Below are positions 1-6,607 of a DNA stretch of 43,673 nt, one piece after another. The stretch's first letter is position 1. Every line of letters starts with the position of its first letter. Source of the stretch: a virus. The DNA lies in IMG/VR virus record IMGVR_UViG_3300032144_000024, positions 1-43,673 of that record, one strand, 5' to 3'. The notes below the pieces were generated by a model. The model searched no databases. It was given only the letters and a program-made list of their open reading frames with translations, and had not been told where the DNA came from. Made by a program: the position numbers and the translations under genes.

Positions 1-62
1 TCATACGTCTCATTAACTAAGTGAGTTGCCCAGAACTCGTTTTCTTCTTCAGAGTTAGTCAT
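1..62 (-). CDS. Partial hypothetical protein, runs off the left edge
   Basis: An ATG at 60-62 overlaps the end of the preceding gene (stop TAA at 55-57) and opens a frame that is still open at the window edge. Only about 20 residues are visible, starting MTNSEEENEFWATHLVNE, which is acidic and unremarkable. The overlapping start fits the translational coupling seen throughout this strand. No function can be assigned. Confidence 0.5.
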   Translation of the reverse strand, partial: MTNSEEENEFWATHLVNETY

Positions 63-385
63 TCCACACCAGTCTAAAGTTAAAAGGCTTAATTTTCTCA
101 CCCTTATCAAACTTACTCATCGCCCGTTGTACTGACCTTGGAATTGGAGCAATTTTGGCTCCGGGAGCGTAAGTAGACCTAATCCCATCTTTACATACTC
201 CAGCATAAGGGTATTCAGTTTGTGATCGAATAGCTTGAGCAACGGCACAGCAATCAGTGACATCCACATCTTCTGGTCGGTCGGGATACATGTTAAACCA
301 TTCTTTTACTAATTGACTTCTGGCTTCTGGCTTCAACACCCTTACGAATGTCCTTGGCTCGGACTTTGATGATTTGGCTCTTCAC
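55..385 (-). pseudogene. Small phage protein of the 'PF-FRL' type, frameshifted by a 7-bp tandem duplication
   Basis: A GTG at 383-385 overlaps the upstream stop (GTGA) and begins MKSQIIKVRAKDIRKGVEA, but this frame stops at 293-295. The rest of the gene continues in another frame to 55 (readable from 339) and contains TDCCAVAQAIRS and the C-terminal signature KIKPFNFRL. On the plus strand the heptamer CTTCTGG occurs twice in tandem (317-323, 324-330); removing one copy joins the frames into one protein of about 108 residues. The intact paralogue at 15258-15545 has the same layout (IIQVKKKHIKAGKR, then CPIAMAVREA, then PVKPFSFRL), which supports the reconstruction. Function unknown. A start at the GTG of 339 could still give a shortened product. 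Confidence 0.7.
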
Positions 386-729
386 TGCGATTCTCCGGTG
401 TAGTTAGCAAGCTTAGTAGCCCAGCGCTTGCGTTGCTTGTCCGTGGCGTTATCCCAATCATCACCGGTAGTAATTTTTCCCAGTATTCCGTCGCATAAGT
501 GCTCAAGGTCATTGATACACCACAATGGAGGATTTCCTAGATTAAGCCAGTGGTAAACGAACTTACATGCACCAACGTAACAAAAGCAACTAGCTTGCGA
601 CTTATCGGTGCTGTACCAAGACAAATCAACTTCGTTGCCTTCGCGATCTCTTGCCATTACACCAGTTGTGGGATAATGTAGGAGTAGTTGGCCTACCATC
701 CGGACTCCGTCAATTAGTTTGTTTTCCAT
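382..729 (-). CDS. DUF6197-like phage protein
   Basis: This 115-residue protein starts at an ATG and ends in TGA overlapping the next gene's GTG. It resembles the small phage family DUF6197: a helical N-terminus (VRMVGQLL), an ARDREGNEVDL strand, a Cys-containing centre (CFCYVGACKF) and a C-terminal WDNATDKQRKRW segment. A paralogue with the same order of motifs lies at 12396-12704. Biochemical function is unknown. Family naming is from recognised pattern, not a search. Confidence 0.6.
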   Translation of the reverse strand: MENKLIDGVRMVGQLLLHYPTTGVMARDREGNEVDLSWYSTDKSQASCFCYVGACKFVYHWLNLGNPPLWCINDLEHLCDGILGKITTGDDWDNATDKQRKRWATKLANYTGESQ

Positions 730-769
730 GGTCTTAATGTAAGGTGTTTTGGGAGGGGTGCAAGGACTT

Positions 770-2227
770 TTAGAGCATTCGCTGCAATCTTTCCCCAGTT
801 AGCATGGAGCTGATGTCAAATTTGTCTTTCAGGGCCTTAACAATGTCGTTATCCACAGTTCCTTCACAGATTACATCAATTACACTTGTATGTTCCGTTT
901 GACCAATTCGATAGTGCGTGCGTCCTTCCATCTGCTCTCTTTTGATAGCCACAAACGAATTACTATAGAAAATACTTGTCTTTGCGTTAAGTAATGTAAG
1001 TCCTTCTGCTCCTGCCGATGACATTACCATAAATTGGACATCTCCCGACTGAAACCGTTTCTTGGCTATTGCCCGATCATCGTTATTAACTTGGCCGTCA
1101 TATCTGACACACTTTTTGCCAAGAGCAGTCACCAACTGGTCGACGTCTTCGGTGAAGCGGCACCACAAAATTCCGGCATGCGGAAGATCTTCTAGAATAT
1201 CGTCAACAACCATCTCTAGGCGCGGATTCTTTTTTTCATGGATACGCCTAATTGGCTCCCCTGGTCCGGTCCCTAGATAGCCGCAGACGACTTGTTGGAG
1301 CCTGAGGAGTCTGGTAATAGCTGCTTCACAGTCGATTATCAGACCATCCTCAAATTCATGCCTAAACTGAGTAACGAGATTTTCGTAGATTCTCCGTTGC
1401 TCAGGGAACATTTCGTGGTAACGTTTAGAGTATGTAACAGGTGGAAGATGAATACCGGCATCTTCCAGTGTCATACAGTAACCGGTTTCAGCCACCAATG
1501 ACTTCAATAGGTCTAGATTCTTGTAGCCAACCGTTAGTGGTTTTGCCCGTGGCCCGGTTGCAAACCTATTTGGCACTTGAACACAGAAACAAGCATCAAA
1601 TTCAGTGGCGGTAGGGAAACCTTTTTCTTTCCAGAATGAACTAGACAAGAATCTTATCTGACTGTAATAGTCCACAGGAGTTTCAGTAGGCGTACCCGTA
1701 AGTATGCGTCTATACTTAGCATGTCCTCCCATTGCCACAAGTGTAAGTTTGCACTTGGAACCACGACCCTTGATACGGTGTGATTCGTCCAGAGCCATAA
1801 ATACCTTGCGCTGAGCAAAAAATTTACGCATGTAGTCTTTAAATAAAGGGGTAATCGTGGCTTCGTATGCTACGACTAGCACAGCCAGACCTTGATGCTT
1901 TAGAAGTGCTTCCCTGTCCTTCTGAGCCTTCTTTGTCTTACCTTTGGAGGAATGCCATACGAAAGACTTGGTTTGTTTTAGAACCTTATCTGGCATATGC
2001 ACTGGTATCTCATCAGAACACCAATTGAGGTGTACTCCATTTGGCGCGACGACGACCAGAGCATCGATCTTATCCTGCAAATAGAGATAAGAGATGTTAT
2101 CAATAATGATTTTCGTCTTGCCAAGCCCTGGCTTAAGAATAAGCGAAGTAAACTCTTTTTCAGCCGATTCTTGAAAGATTTTGTCCTGGTGAGGAAAGGG
2201 CTTGGTTTTGTATTCGTAGTCAAGCAC
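770..2227 (-). CDS. SNF2-family DEAD/DEAH-like helicase (superfamily 2)
   Basis: A 485-residue ATP-dependent DNA translocase or helicase. Visible motifs in order: Walker A KPGLGKT near residues 32-38, Walker B DESH in the first third, the motif III-like LTGTPTETP, then in the C-terminal RecA domain SSAGAEGLTLLNA (motif V) and EGRTHYRIGQ (motif VI with the arginine finger). The QxxGRxxRIGQ-type ending is characteristic of SNF2 helicases. Such phage proteins are usually placed in replication or recombination, which is inference here. The start is a GTG at 2225-2227 overlapping the TAG of the upstream gene, so the two are translationally coupled. Length is normal for a compact phage SNF2 protein. 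Confidence 0.9.
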   Translation of the reverse strand: MLDYEYKTKPFPHQDKIFQESAEKEFTSLILKPGLGKTKIIIDNISYLYLQDKIDALVVVAPNGVHLNWCSDEIPVHMPDKVLKQTKSFVWHSSKGKTKKAQKDREALLKHQGLAVLVVAYEATITPLFKDYMRKFFAQRKVFMALDESHRIKGRGSKCKLTLVAMGGHAKYRRILTGTPTETPVDYYSQIRFLSSSFWKEKGFPTATEFDACFCVQVPNRFATGPRAKPLTVGYKNLDLLKSLVAETGYCMTLEDAGIHLPPVTYSKRYHEMFPEQRRIYENLVTQFRHEFEDGLIIDCEAAITRLLRLQQVVCGYLGTGPGEPIRRIHEKKNPRLEMVVDDILEDLPHAGILWCRFTEDVDQLVTALGKKCVRYDGQVNNDDRAIAKKRFQSGDVQFMVMSSAGAEGLTLLNAKTSIFYSNSFVAIKREQMEGRTHYRIGQTEHTSVIDVICEGTVDNDIVKALKDKFDISSMLTGERLQRML

Positions 2228-2583
2228 TAGCTATTCCTCTCCCTTTTCTTTTTCTTCACGCCGGGCTTTCTCAGCAATGACGATCCATTTCGATCTAGGT
2301 GTTCAAGGTGAGCCTTGTCCATAATTTCTGCTTCCACTAAAGCAGCAATCAGCCTCCTATAAGCATTGAAAGTCAATGGTTTATCAATATACAAATGAAA
2401 GTGATCTTTGGTGGAAGACTTCACTAACTCACACGGTAAGTCAATGTCTAAGGCAGGACGGTGGTATCCGTCTTCACATAGAGATCCTACCAGGTTGGCT
2501 TCAGGGTCGTCAGATTTGACGATTGTGCCGGGGTAGGCTGAAGAGCTGTCTAAATCGGGGTTGTGGAAGGTGAGTCTAGTCAC
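2227..2583 (-). CDS. Conserved phage protein with HRPALDIDLP motif
   Basis: A 118-residue protein with GYHRPALDIDLPCELVKSST, HFHLYIDKPLTF and a basic C-terminus. The same motif order occurs in small proteins I recall from actinobacteriophages, where the function is unknown. Its GTG start (2581-2583) overlaps the TGA of 2580-2729, and its TAG overlaps the GTG of the SNF2 helicase, suggesting co-translation with the helicase. That TAG is a working stop, which matters for judging the interrupted genes. Confidence 0.7.
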   Translation of the reverse strand: MTRLTFHNPDLDSSSAYPGTIVKSDDPEANLVGSLCEDGYHRPALDIDLPCELVKSSTKDHFHLYIDKPLTFNAYRRLIAALVEAEIMDKAHLEHLDRNGSSLLRKPGVKKKKRERNS

Positions 2584-2729
2584 TTTGGTTCAGCTTTTCT
2601 AAGCCTGACTAAGATATCAATGACATTGGACATTGCGACAAAATTGTGGCCACACCTAGAAGCTGCCACTTCATCAATGGCTTCCTGTATGCTTTGCCTA
2701 TAAAATTTGATAATTTCTTCTTTAGTCAT
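2580..2729 (-). CDS. Small hypothetical protein (49 aa)
   Basis: The start ATG at 2727-2729 overlaps the upstream TGA (ATGA) and the stop overlaps the next GTG. It reads MTKEEIIKFYRQSI followed by a helical SNVIDILVRLRKAE tail. It is soluble and predicted helical, with no recognised family. The tight coupling on both sides is the main evidence that it is real. Confidence 0.6.
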   Translation of the reverse strand: MTKEEIIKFYRQSIQEAIDEVAASRCGHNFVAMSNVIDILVRLRKAEPK

Positions 2730-2866
2730 GTTCCTACATACTCGTTAATAGTTTTGCACCCGTAAATAGTAATACATGAATAAATTCCATATATTACAAA
2801 CAGGATCACTATAAAACAAAGAACGTAATAAATTTCAATTACGTTCTTTTTGAAGAATTCTTTCAC
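2726..2866 (-). CDS. Small single-pass membrane protein (46 aa)
   Basis: It starts at GTG 2864-2866 overlapping the previous TGA and ends in TGA overlapping the next ATG. A basic N-terminus (MKEFFKKN) is followed by a hydrophobic segment YYVLCFIVILFVIYGIY and a short Cys-containing tail. It probably sits in the host inner membrane. Function unknown. Confidence 0.5.
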   Translation of the reverse strand: MKEFFKKNVIEIYYVLCFIVILFVIYGIYSCITIYGCKTINEYVGT

Positions 2867-2949
2867 CAGAATAGCCAGCAGAGAATGGCCAATGTCACAA
2901 TGCCAACACCGATTAATTTCAAAGCCTCATCTAGAACTTTATTGTCCAC
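2863..2949 (-). CDS. Very small membrane peptide (28 aa)
   Basis: A GTG at 2947-2949 begins MDNKVLDEALKLIG followed by the hydrophobic stretch VGIVTLAILCWLFW and TGA, which overlaps the next GTG. Its start lies inside the end of 2939-3196. It is one of several coupled single-helix peptides in this block. Existence rests on coupling only. Confidence 0.4.
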   Translation of the reverse strand: MDNKVLDEALKLIGVGIVTLAILCWLFW

Positions 2950-3196
2950 TTTTTAAGTTATCCTTGTTAATTGCGTAGTTAATTTCACTCATCGTCAACG
3001 GATGCACAACGGCCAGCGGACCAAAATCGAGAGAAAGACAGGGTATTGAAGCCATCATCCAAACCTCATGGTTGGGCTTAGACACATAACCACCTTCACC
3101 TTCCCAAGTTCCGTCGTCTGGTGGATCAGGATAAGGGTGAGGCAGATACTTATATTCGTAAATCTTTAGATCACCGAGGGGTAGATACTTATTCAT
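2939..3196 (-). CDS. Hypothetical protein (85 aa)
   Basis: Starts at an ATG (3194-3196) overlapping the upstream TGA. The sequence has a Tyr/Pro-rich N-terminal half (YLPHPYPDPPDDG), a Gly/Glu segment (WEGEGGY) and ends with HPLTMSEINYAI. The pattern suggests a small globular phage protein. No family recognised. Confidence 0.6.
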   Translation of the reverse strand: MNKYLPLGDLKIYEYKYLPHPYPDPPDDGTWEGEGGYVSKPNHEVWMMASIPCLSLDFGPLAVVHPLTMSEINYAINKDNLKSGQ

Positions 3197-3360
3197 CGCT
3201 TTACCTTGTTCTTTAACACAACCAACGTTTCAAACGTGAAGTAAAGAACACCTAAAATGCACACAGGAAATAGTAGTGGTTTTTGAGGTCCGTAGATAAA
3301 TCCGACTGCAGCGATTGTTCCAATAAAGAATGTACGCCAGATTAAGAAGAAAGTTAACAT
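3193..3360 (-). CDS. Small membrane protein with two hydrophobic segments (55 aa)
   Basis: Starts at the ATG of 3358-3360, which overlaps the upstream stop as TAATG, and ends in TGA overlapping the ATG of 2939-3196. It has two hydrophobic stretches (FFIGTIAAVGFIYG and LLFPVCILGVLYF) and a basic tail KNKVKR. A membrane protein of unknown role. Confidence 0.55.
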   Translation of the reverse strand: MLTFFLIWRTFFIGTIAAVGFIYGPQKPLLFPVCILGVLYFTFETLVVLKNKVKR

Positions 3361-3452
3361 TATTTTAGACTATAAAGAGCAAAGTAATATACTGGAATTA
3401 GTACCAGAAAAGCAAGCAAAATCAGTGTGTTCTTGAGTTTACTTGTCGCCAT
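3360..3452 (-). CDS. Single-helix membrane peptide (30 aa)
   Basis: An ATG inside the end of the SLOG gene begins MATSKLKN followed by the helix TLILLAFLVLIPVYYFALY and TAA, which overlaps the next start (TAATG). The 14-nt overlap with the upstream gene and the coupled downstream start support translation. Function unknown. Confidence 0.45.
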   Translation of the reverse strand: MATSKLKNTLILLAFLVLIPVYYFALYSLK

Positions 3453-3798
3453 AGTTGGTAACTTTCATACCACGTTTCACCGCTTCACGCATGCAGTGAC
3501 GAGTGCCGATCGATTTACCAAGAGGGAAAGCAATGACTCGAGCATCTGGGAAGCCATCCAGCATTTCAATGTTGCGGATTGGGCCTGCGGATTTGCCGTG
3601 TTGATCCCAGTCGGCGTGGACTGTGATATATTTAATGCCGTTGGCTTGAGCCCACCTGGCCGCTAAGGCGTCAGCGCCTTTAGCACCACCTTGGACTAGG
3701 AAAGTGATCGGATAAATCGCATGTACTGCGTCAAGGTGATAGAAAAGCTGCGCTTGATCGGACCATTCTCGAGATCCTGTGATAATTACTGTGCTCAT
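3439..3798 (-). CDS. SLOG-superfamily protein (DUF2493/YspA-like)
   Basis: A 119-residue Rossmann-like protein. The N-terminal VIITGSREW, the central QGGAKGADALAARWA and AGPIRNIEML form the DUF2493 pattern of the SLOG superfamily, which binds nucleotides or nucleotide-derived ligands. Phage copies are common but their substrate is unknown. The gene starts at an ATG overlapping the upstream stop. Its neighbour two genes upstream is a HAD nucleotidase, so a link to nucleotide metabolism is possible but inferred. Confidence 0.8.
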   Translation of the reverse strand: MSTVIITGSREWSDQAQLFYHLDAVHAIYPITFLVQGGAKGADALAARWAQANGIKYITVHADWDQHGKSAGPIRNIEMLDGFPDARVIAFPLGKSIGTRHCMREAVKRGMKVTNYGDK

Positions 3799-4169
3799 GG
3801 CTTAACACAAGATCTTAGTTTTGATGCCCCATCAATAATTTCCTGATCTAAGCCCTGCTCTTGAACATAATGATCAATATCAAATCCTGGAATCTGACAC
3901 CCGTGGAATTGATAGTAATCACGTAAATCATCAATAGGCTTAAGGACAATATCGGTTCTACCGTGGTGATTGGCTATCACTTTAATTACATGGCAGTGAG
4001 GTACACTTTTGCAGAAGTACCAACCTCCTTTAGGCAAGGCTAGTAGTTGACTGGTAGTACGTCCTGACCCTCTACCTGTGCTCGGAATAGATGGTTGTAG
4101 CGGAAGCGAAACTACAGGTTTGTGATAATCGCAATCAACTTTCGCAATACCGCAAGGACACTCAATCAT
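3795..4169 (-). CDS. Hypothetical Cys-containing protein (124 aa)
   Basis: I place the start at the ATG of 4167-4169, which overlaps the upstream TGA (ATGA), instead of the GTG 18 bases further up. The N-terminus MIECPCGIAKVDCDYHKP has a CxC/C/H cluster that may bind zinc. A segment GRGSGRTTSQLLALPKGGW could be a loop or a basic nucleic-acid contact. No family recognised. Confidence 0.6.
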   Translation of the reverse strand: MIECPCGIAKVDCDYHKPVVSLPLQPSIPSTGRGSGRTTSQLLALPKGGWYFCKSVPHCHVIKVIANHHGRTDIVLKPIDDLRDYYQFHGCQIPGFDIDHYVQEQGLDQEIIDGASKLRSCVKP

Positions 4170-4339
4170 GGCTGACACAACTGACACCTACAGTCTAGTA
4201 AATGATACTTAAAGTCACGGTAATCATATCGCACTATTTTTGATTTTCCAGACTTAATGTAGAGTGCTTGTCCATCAGCTAGGTCAACTTTAACTTCATC
4301 TCCATTGGACGTAAGTTCTAATTCAATTGGGTTTTTCAC
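4166..4339 (-). CDS. Small protein with C-terminal CxxC pair (57 aa)
   Basis: A GTG at 4337-4339 overlaps the TGA of the HAD gene (GTGA) and is a better start than the longer frame that overlaps the neighbour by 64 bases. It begins MKNPIELELTSNGDEVKVDL, an acidic beta-rich segment, and ends YHLLDCRCQLCQP with Cys residues that could hold a metal. Function unknown. Confidence 0.55.
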   Translation of the reverse strand: MKNPIELELTSNGDEVKVDLADGQALYIKSGKSKIVRYDYRDFKYHLLDCRCQLCQP

Positions 4340-4884
4340 TTGATTACTCCTTCTAGCCACTTCAAACAATCTTGGTAGTTCCCTCGTGGGCCTGTCCACT
4401 CTGTATTGTAAGGGTGAGCAATACAGAATGCCTGATTGTCCTTACGCGGCTTCAGGTGCTTTAGCGTGTCGTCCACTAAGATACCTGGGATGCGATACTT
4501 ACGCTTGGTCATGTGAACACGTTGGGCAGGAATCTTTGCGATGTCATTGAGCCAATCGTAGCGTTGTTCAGCCCATTGTGAATTCCATGGAGCCGTACAA
4601 ATTTCTATGTTGTCTTTACCGTATGTGTTCTCAAGTGTCCTGAGAAAATCTAGGGCTCCAGGTAGGGGCTTCATCCTGTAAACAAATTCACGATCACGAA
4701 TTGCATCGTCAATGGCTGGCGGAAGATACGGGCAACCAATGGCATCCCACAGAGGATCCTTGTTGCAGTCTTCTGGTAAGGCAAAGACGTTAAACTTTTC
4801 GGCTGCTAAGTCTAGGCAGGCTTGAGTGAAGTTTGATAGGATTCCGTCACAATCTACCAAGATCGGGGTTTCAAGTTCTTTCAT
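4336..4884 (-). CDS. HAD-superfamily 5'-nucleotidase-like phosphatase
   Basis: A 182-residue HAD hydrolase. Motif I is VDCDGIL (nucleophile Asp and acid/base Asp), motif II is the TAP of EICTAPWN, and motif III/IV is GILVDD near residue 135. The short cap and length fit 5'(3')-deoxyribonucleotidases, which dephosphorylate (d)NMPs; phage copies adjust nucleotide pools. Thymidylate synthase, a kinase and a MazG-like gene elsewhere in the window fit this. Substrate is inferred from family only. Confidence 0.8.
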   Translation of the reverse strand: MKELETPILVDCDGILSNFTQACLDLAAEKFNVFALPEDCNKDPLWDAIGCPYLPPAIDDAIRDREFVYRMKPLPGALDFLRTLENTYGKDNIEICTAPWNSQWAEQRYDWLNDIAKIPAQRVHMTKRKYRIPGILVDDTLKHLKPRKDNQAFCIAHPYNTEWTGPRGNYQDCLKWLEGVIK

Positions 4885-5156
4885 AGTCCGTGGTCCTTCA
4901 ATGTAGCAAGCATTGCACTAAAATCTGCCCATTGCTCATCTGGTTCATTTTCGTGCTCTACCCACATTTCAACGAGTTCAAACATGCCTTGGCATTCATT
5001 AGCAACTTTCCAAATATTTAGGATAGTCCCATAGTCAATTTTATCAAAAATGTTGTATTGAGAAGGGCATGTCCGATGCATCAGTGCCATGTAGTATGGC
5101 AGGTAGGAACGTTGTTCAACGGTTGTAGGGAAAAGAAGTTTTTCTTTGTTAATCAC
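4881..5156 (-). CDS. Hypothetical acidic protein (91 aa)
   Basis: Starts at GTG 5154-5156 overlapping the upstream TGA (GTGA) and stops overlapping the ATG of the HAD gene. It is helical, with aromatic residues (RSYLPYYMALMHRT) and an acidic C-terminal half (FELVEMWVEHENEPDEQW). No family recognised; it may be an interaction or inhibitory protein, which is only a guess. Confidence 0.6.
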   Translation of the reverse strand: MINKEKLLFPTTVEQRSYLPYYMALMHRTCPSQYNIFDKIDYGTILNIWKVANECQGMFELVEMWVEHENEPDEQWADFSAMLATLKDHGL

Positions 5157-5401
5157 GGCTTCTTACCCAAGTTGGCCCTGTCTTCTTTACTGATAGGGGA
5201 CTGAACGCCTTTGTCATAATTCGTTCTGGCCCAGCCATCTCCTTTTAGGAGAAAGGAAGTTCCTCCACTGATGATCCGCTTTACCTTCACGGTGCGGCCA
5301 TTGTATTTGGTTTCAGTGAGGGCGGGCTGAGAAATGGGGTGTTCAATCTGAAGCACCACGCCAGCATTCATCCCGTGTGTTATCATATAGTCGTAAATCA
5401 C
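5153..5401 (-). CDS. FmdB-like small protein lacking the zinc cysteines
   Basis: The layout matches FmdB-type zinc ribbon proteins: an N-terminal YDYM strand, a QIEHPISQPAL turn, KVKRIISGG and the signature GTSFLLKGDGWARTNY (family pattern 'F-LKG-GW---Y'). The two CxxC knuckles that normally bind zinc are absent, so only the scaffold remains. The role of FmdB proteins is poorly known. It starts at a GTG right after the stop of the upstream gene. Confidence 0.5.
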   Translation of the reverse strand: MIYDYMITHGMNAGVVLQIEHPISQPALTETKYNGRTVKVKRIISGGTSFLLKGDGWARTNYDKGVQSPISKEDRANLGKKP

Positions 5402-5770
5402 TTAGTACTCCTCAATCTCTGGCATATTCCAAATAGCAACTGTCGTATAATGGTCCCTCAAGGGGATCTCCGGAAAGGCTAACTTACCTTCCCAGGAAAC
5501 CTTAATTGTAACATACTTTACTGGCGCAAACCAGCGACAAAGACGTGGATATTCGGCCTTAAAGGTATTCCACCAGCCCGCCGGATACTTCACTTCATGA
5601 GTCTCTTTTTGGGGCTTACCACAATAAACACGGTGCTCCATGCGAACTAGCTCGTGATGAGTGTAGTTGGCTAGGTGCGAAGTGATCTTGGTGTTGTCTT
5701 GGATAAAGTATTATAAGTCAATTTGAAATTGGCTGCAGAATTGTTGAAGGTAAAGGTCGTAATACTTCAT
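5402..5770 (-). pseudogene. Phage protein interrupted by an in-frame TAA
   Basis: An ATG at 5768-5770, coupled to the upstream stop, begins MKYYDLYLQQFCSQFQIDL and meets TAA at 5711-5713. The same frame continues without another stop for over 100 codons through YFIQDNTKITSHLANYTHHE, then MEHRVYCGKPQKETHEVKY, to the real stop at 5402. The downstream part reads as ordinary protein before the internal Met at 5641, so one base change (for example CAA to TAA) probably broke a gene of about 122 codons. Reinitiation at 5641 could give a 79-residue product. Function unknown. Confidence 0.65.
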
Positions 5771-5892
5771 GACTTATCACAACCTGGACAAGGCGTACCT
5801 GTGTCAGCATGGCCGTCATGGTTTGGCTCTGGGGCACAATTTACGTTCGGTAGAAGATTTAGCACACCACAGAAAAGATCTGGTATCTTCAT
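5767..5892 (-). CDS. Possible overlapping small zinc-binding protein (41 aa)
   Basis: A frame inside the end of 5816-6607 starts at ATG 5890-5892 (MKIPDLFCGVLNLLPN) and ends with HADTGTPCPGCDKS and TGA, which overlaps the next ATG. The CPGC knuckle and the coupled downstream start suggest it is translated, although 77 bases overlap another gene. Alternatively it could be the lost C-terminus of the upstream gene after a frameshift. Confidence 0.4.
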   Translation of the reverse strand: MKIPDLFCGVLNLLPNVNCAPEPNHDGHADTGTPCPGCDKS

Positions 5893-6607
5893 ACAGCTTA
5901 CTCAAAGCAGTACCATCCTCATCGTAACAATCATTTTCTTCGTCGTATTCTTCATGAGGACAATCAAAGTCAAAATTCACCCACTCACACAACAACCCTC
6001 TAGCCGTAGCAAGGCTTTGCTTCAACTCGTGAATCTCAGCCGCATCTTGCGCCCGGGGTAAACCAAGGGCCGCTGCTTGATTGTCGTTTTTCCGTTGGAG
6101 CTCAGCGTTGGCTGCCTGCAGTCTTTGCACCTGCTCATTCAGAGATTGATTCATCTGGCGATGTTCAACTCGGCGATCGCGCTCTTTCTTTAATTCAGCA
6201 TCCAATCTATCTACCTCTGTGCCTAATTCTAGTTCTGCCCGTAGCTTCTCGAGCAGTTGCAGCCGAGAATTAGCAGTATGTGCTCGCAGACCGTTATCGC
6301 CTTCTAGTTCTTCTCTCAGCGCTGCAACTTCTGACTCAGCCTGTGTCAATTGCTCAACAACCTTCATTCTTTCCACATCAAAGAAATCACGTTCTTTTTC
6401 AGCTGCATTGACTCGCAATTCCGCTTCATCGGCGCGCTGTTTCTGGCCCAGCCACTTAGCCTGCCACAGGTTATTATCCTTCACGAGTTGGCCAATCACC
6501 TGAGCCTGTTTCTCACACTTTACGCGAGCTTCGTCACGCTCCATCTGTAAAGTAGCAGGGATGATGGTTGAACCACATTTCTCGCATGTTATTTCTTCAC
6601 GATACAT
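5816..6607 (-). CDS. Coiled-coil protein with N-terminal zinc knuckle
   Basis: A 263-residue protein. The N-terminus ITCEKCGSTIIP holds one CxxC. Residues from about 20 to 200 are a continuous charged heptad pattern rich in Glu, Lys, Arg, Leu and Gln (for example AEKERDFFDVERMKVVEQL), so a long coiled coil is expected. The C-terminal part is acidic (CPHEEYDEENDCYDEDG). Such proteins are scaffolding or binding proteins; no specific role can be named. It overlaps the Rnl2-like gene by 11 bases. Confidence 0.65.
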   Translation of the reverse strand: MYREEITCEKCGSTIIPATLQMERDEARVKCEKQAQVIGQLVKDNNLWQAKWLGQKQRADEAELRVNAAEKERDFFDVERMKVVEQLTQAESEVAALREELEGDNGLRAHTANSRLQLLEKLRAELELGTEVDRLDAELKKERDRRVEHRQMNQSLNEQVQRLQAANAELQRKNDNQAAALGLPRAQDAAEIHELKQSLATARGLLCEWVNFDFDCPHEEYDEENDCYDEDGTALSKLYEDTRSFLWCAKSSTERKLCPRAKP

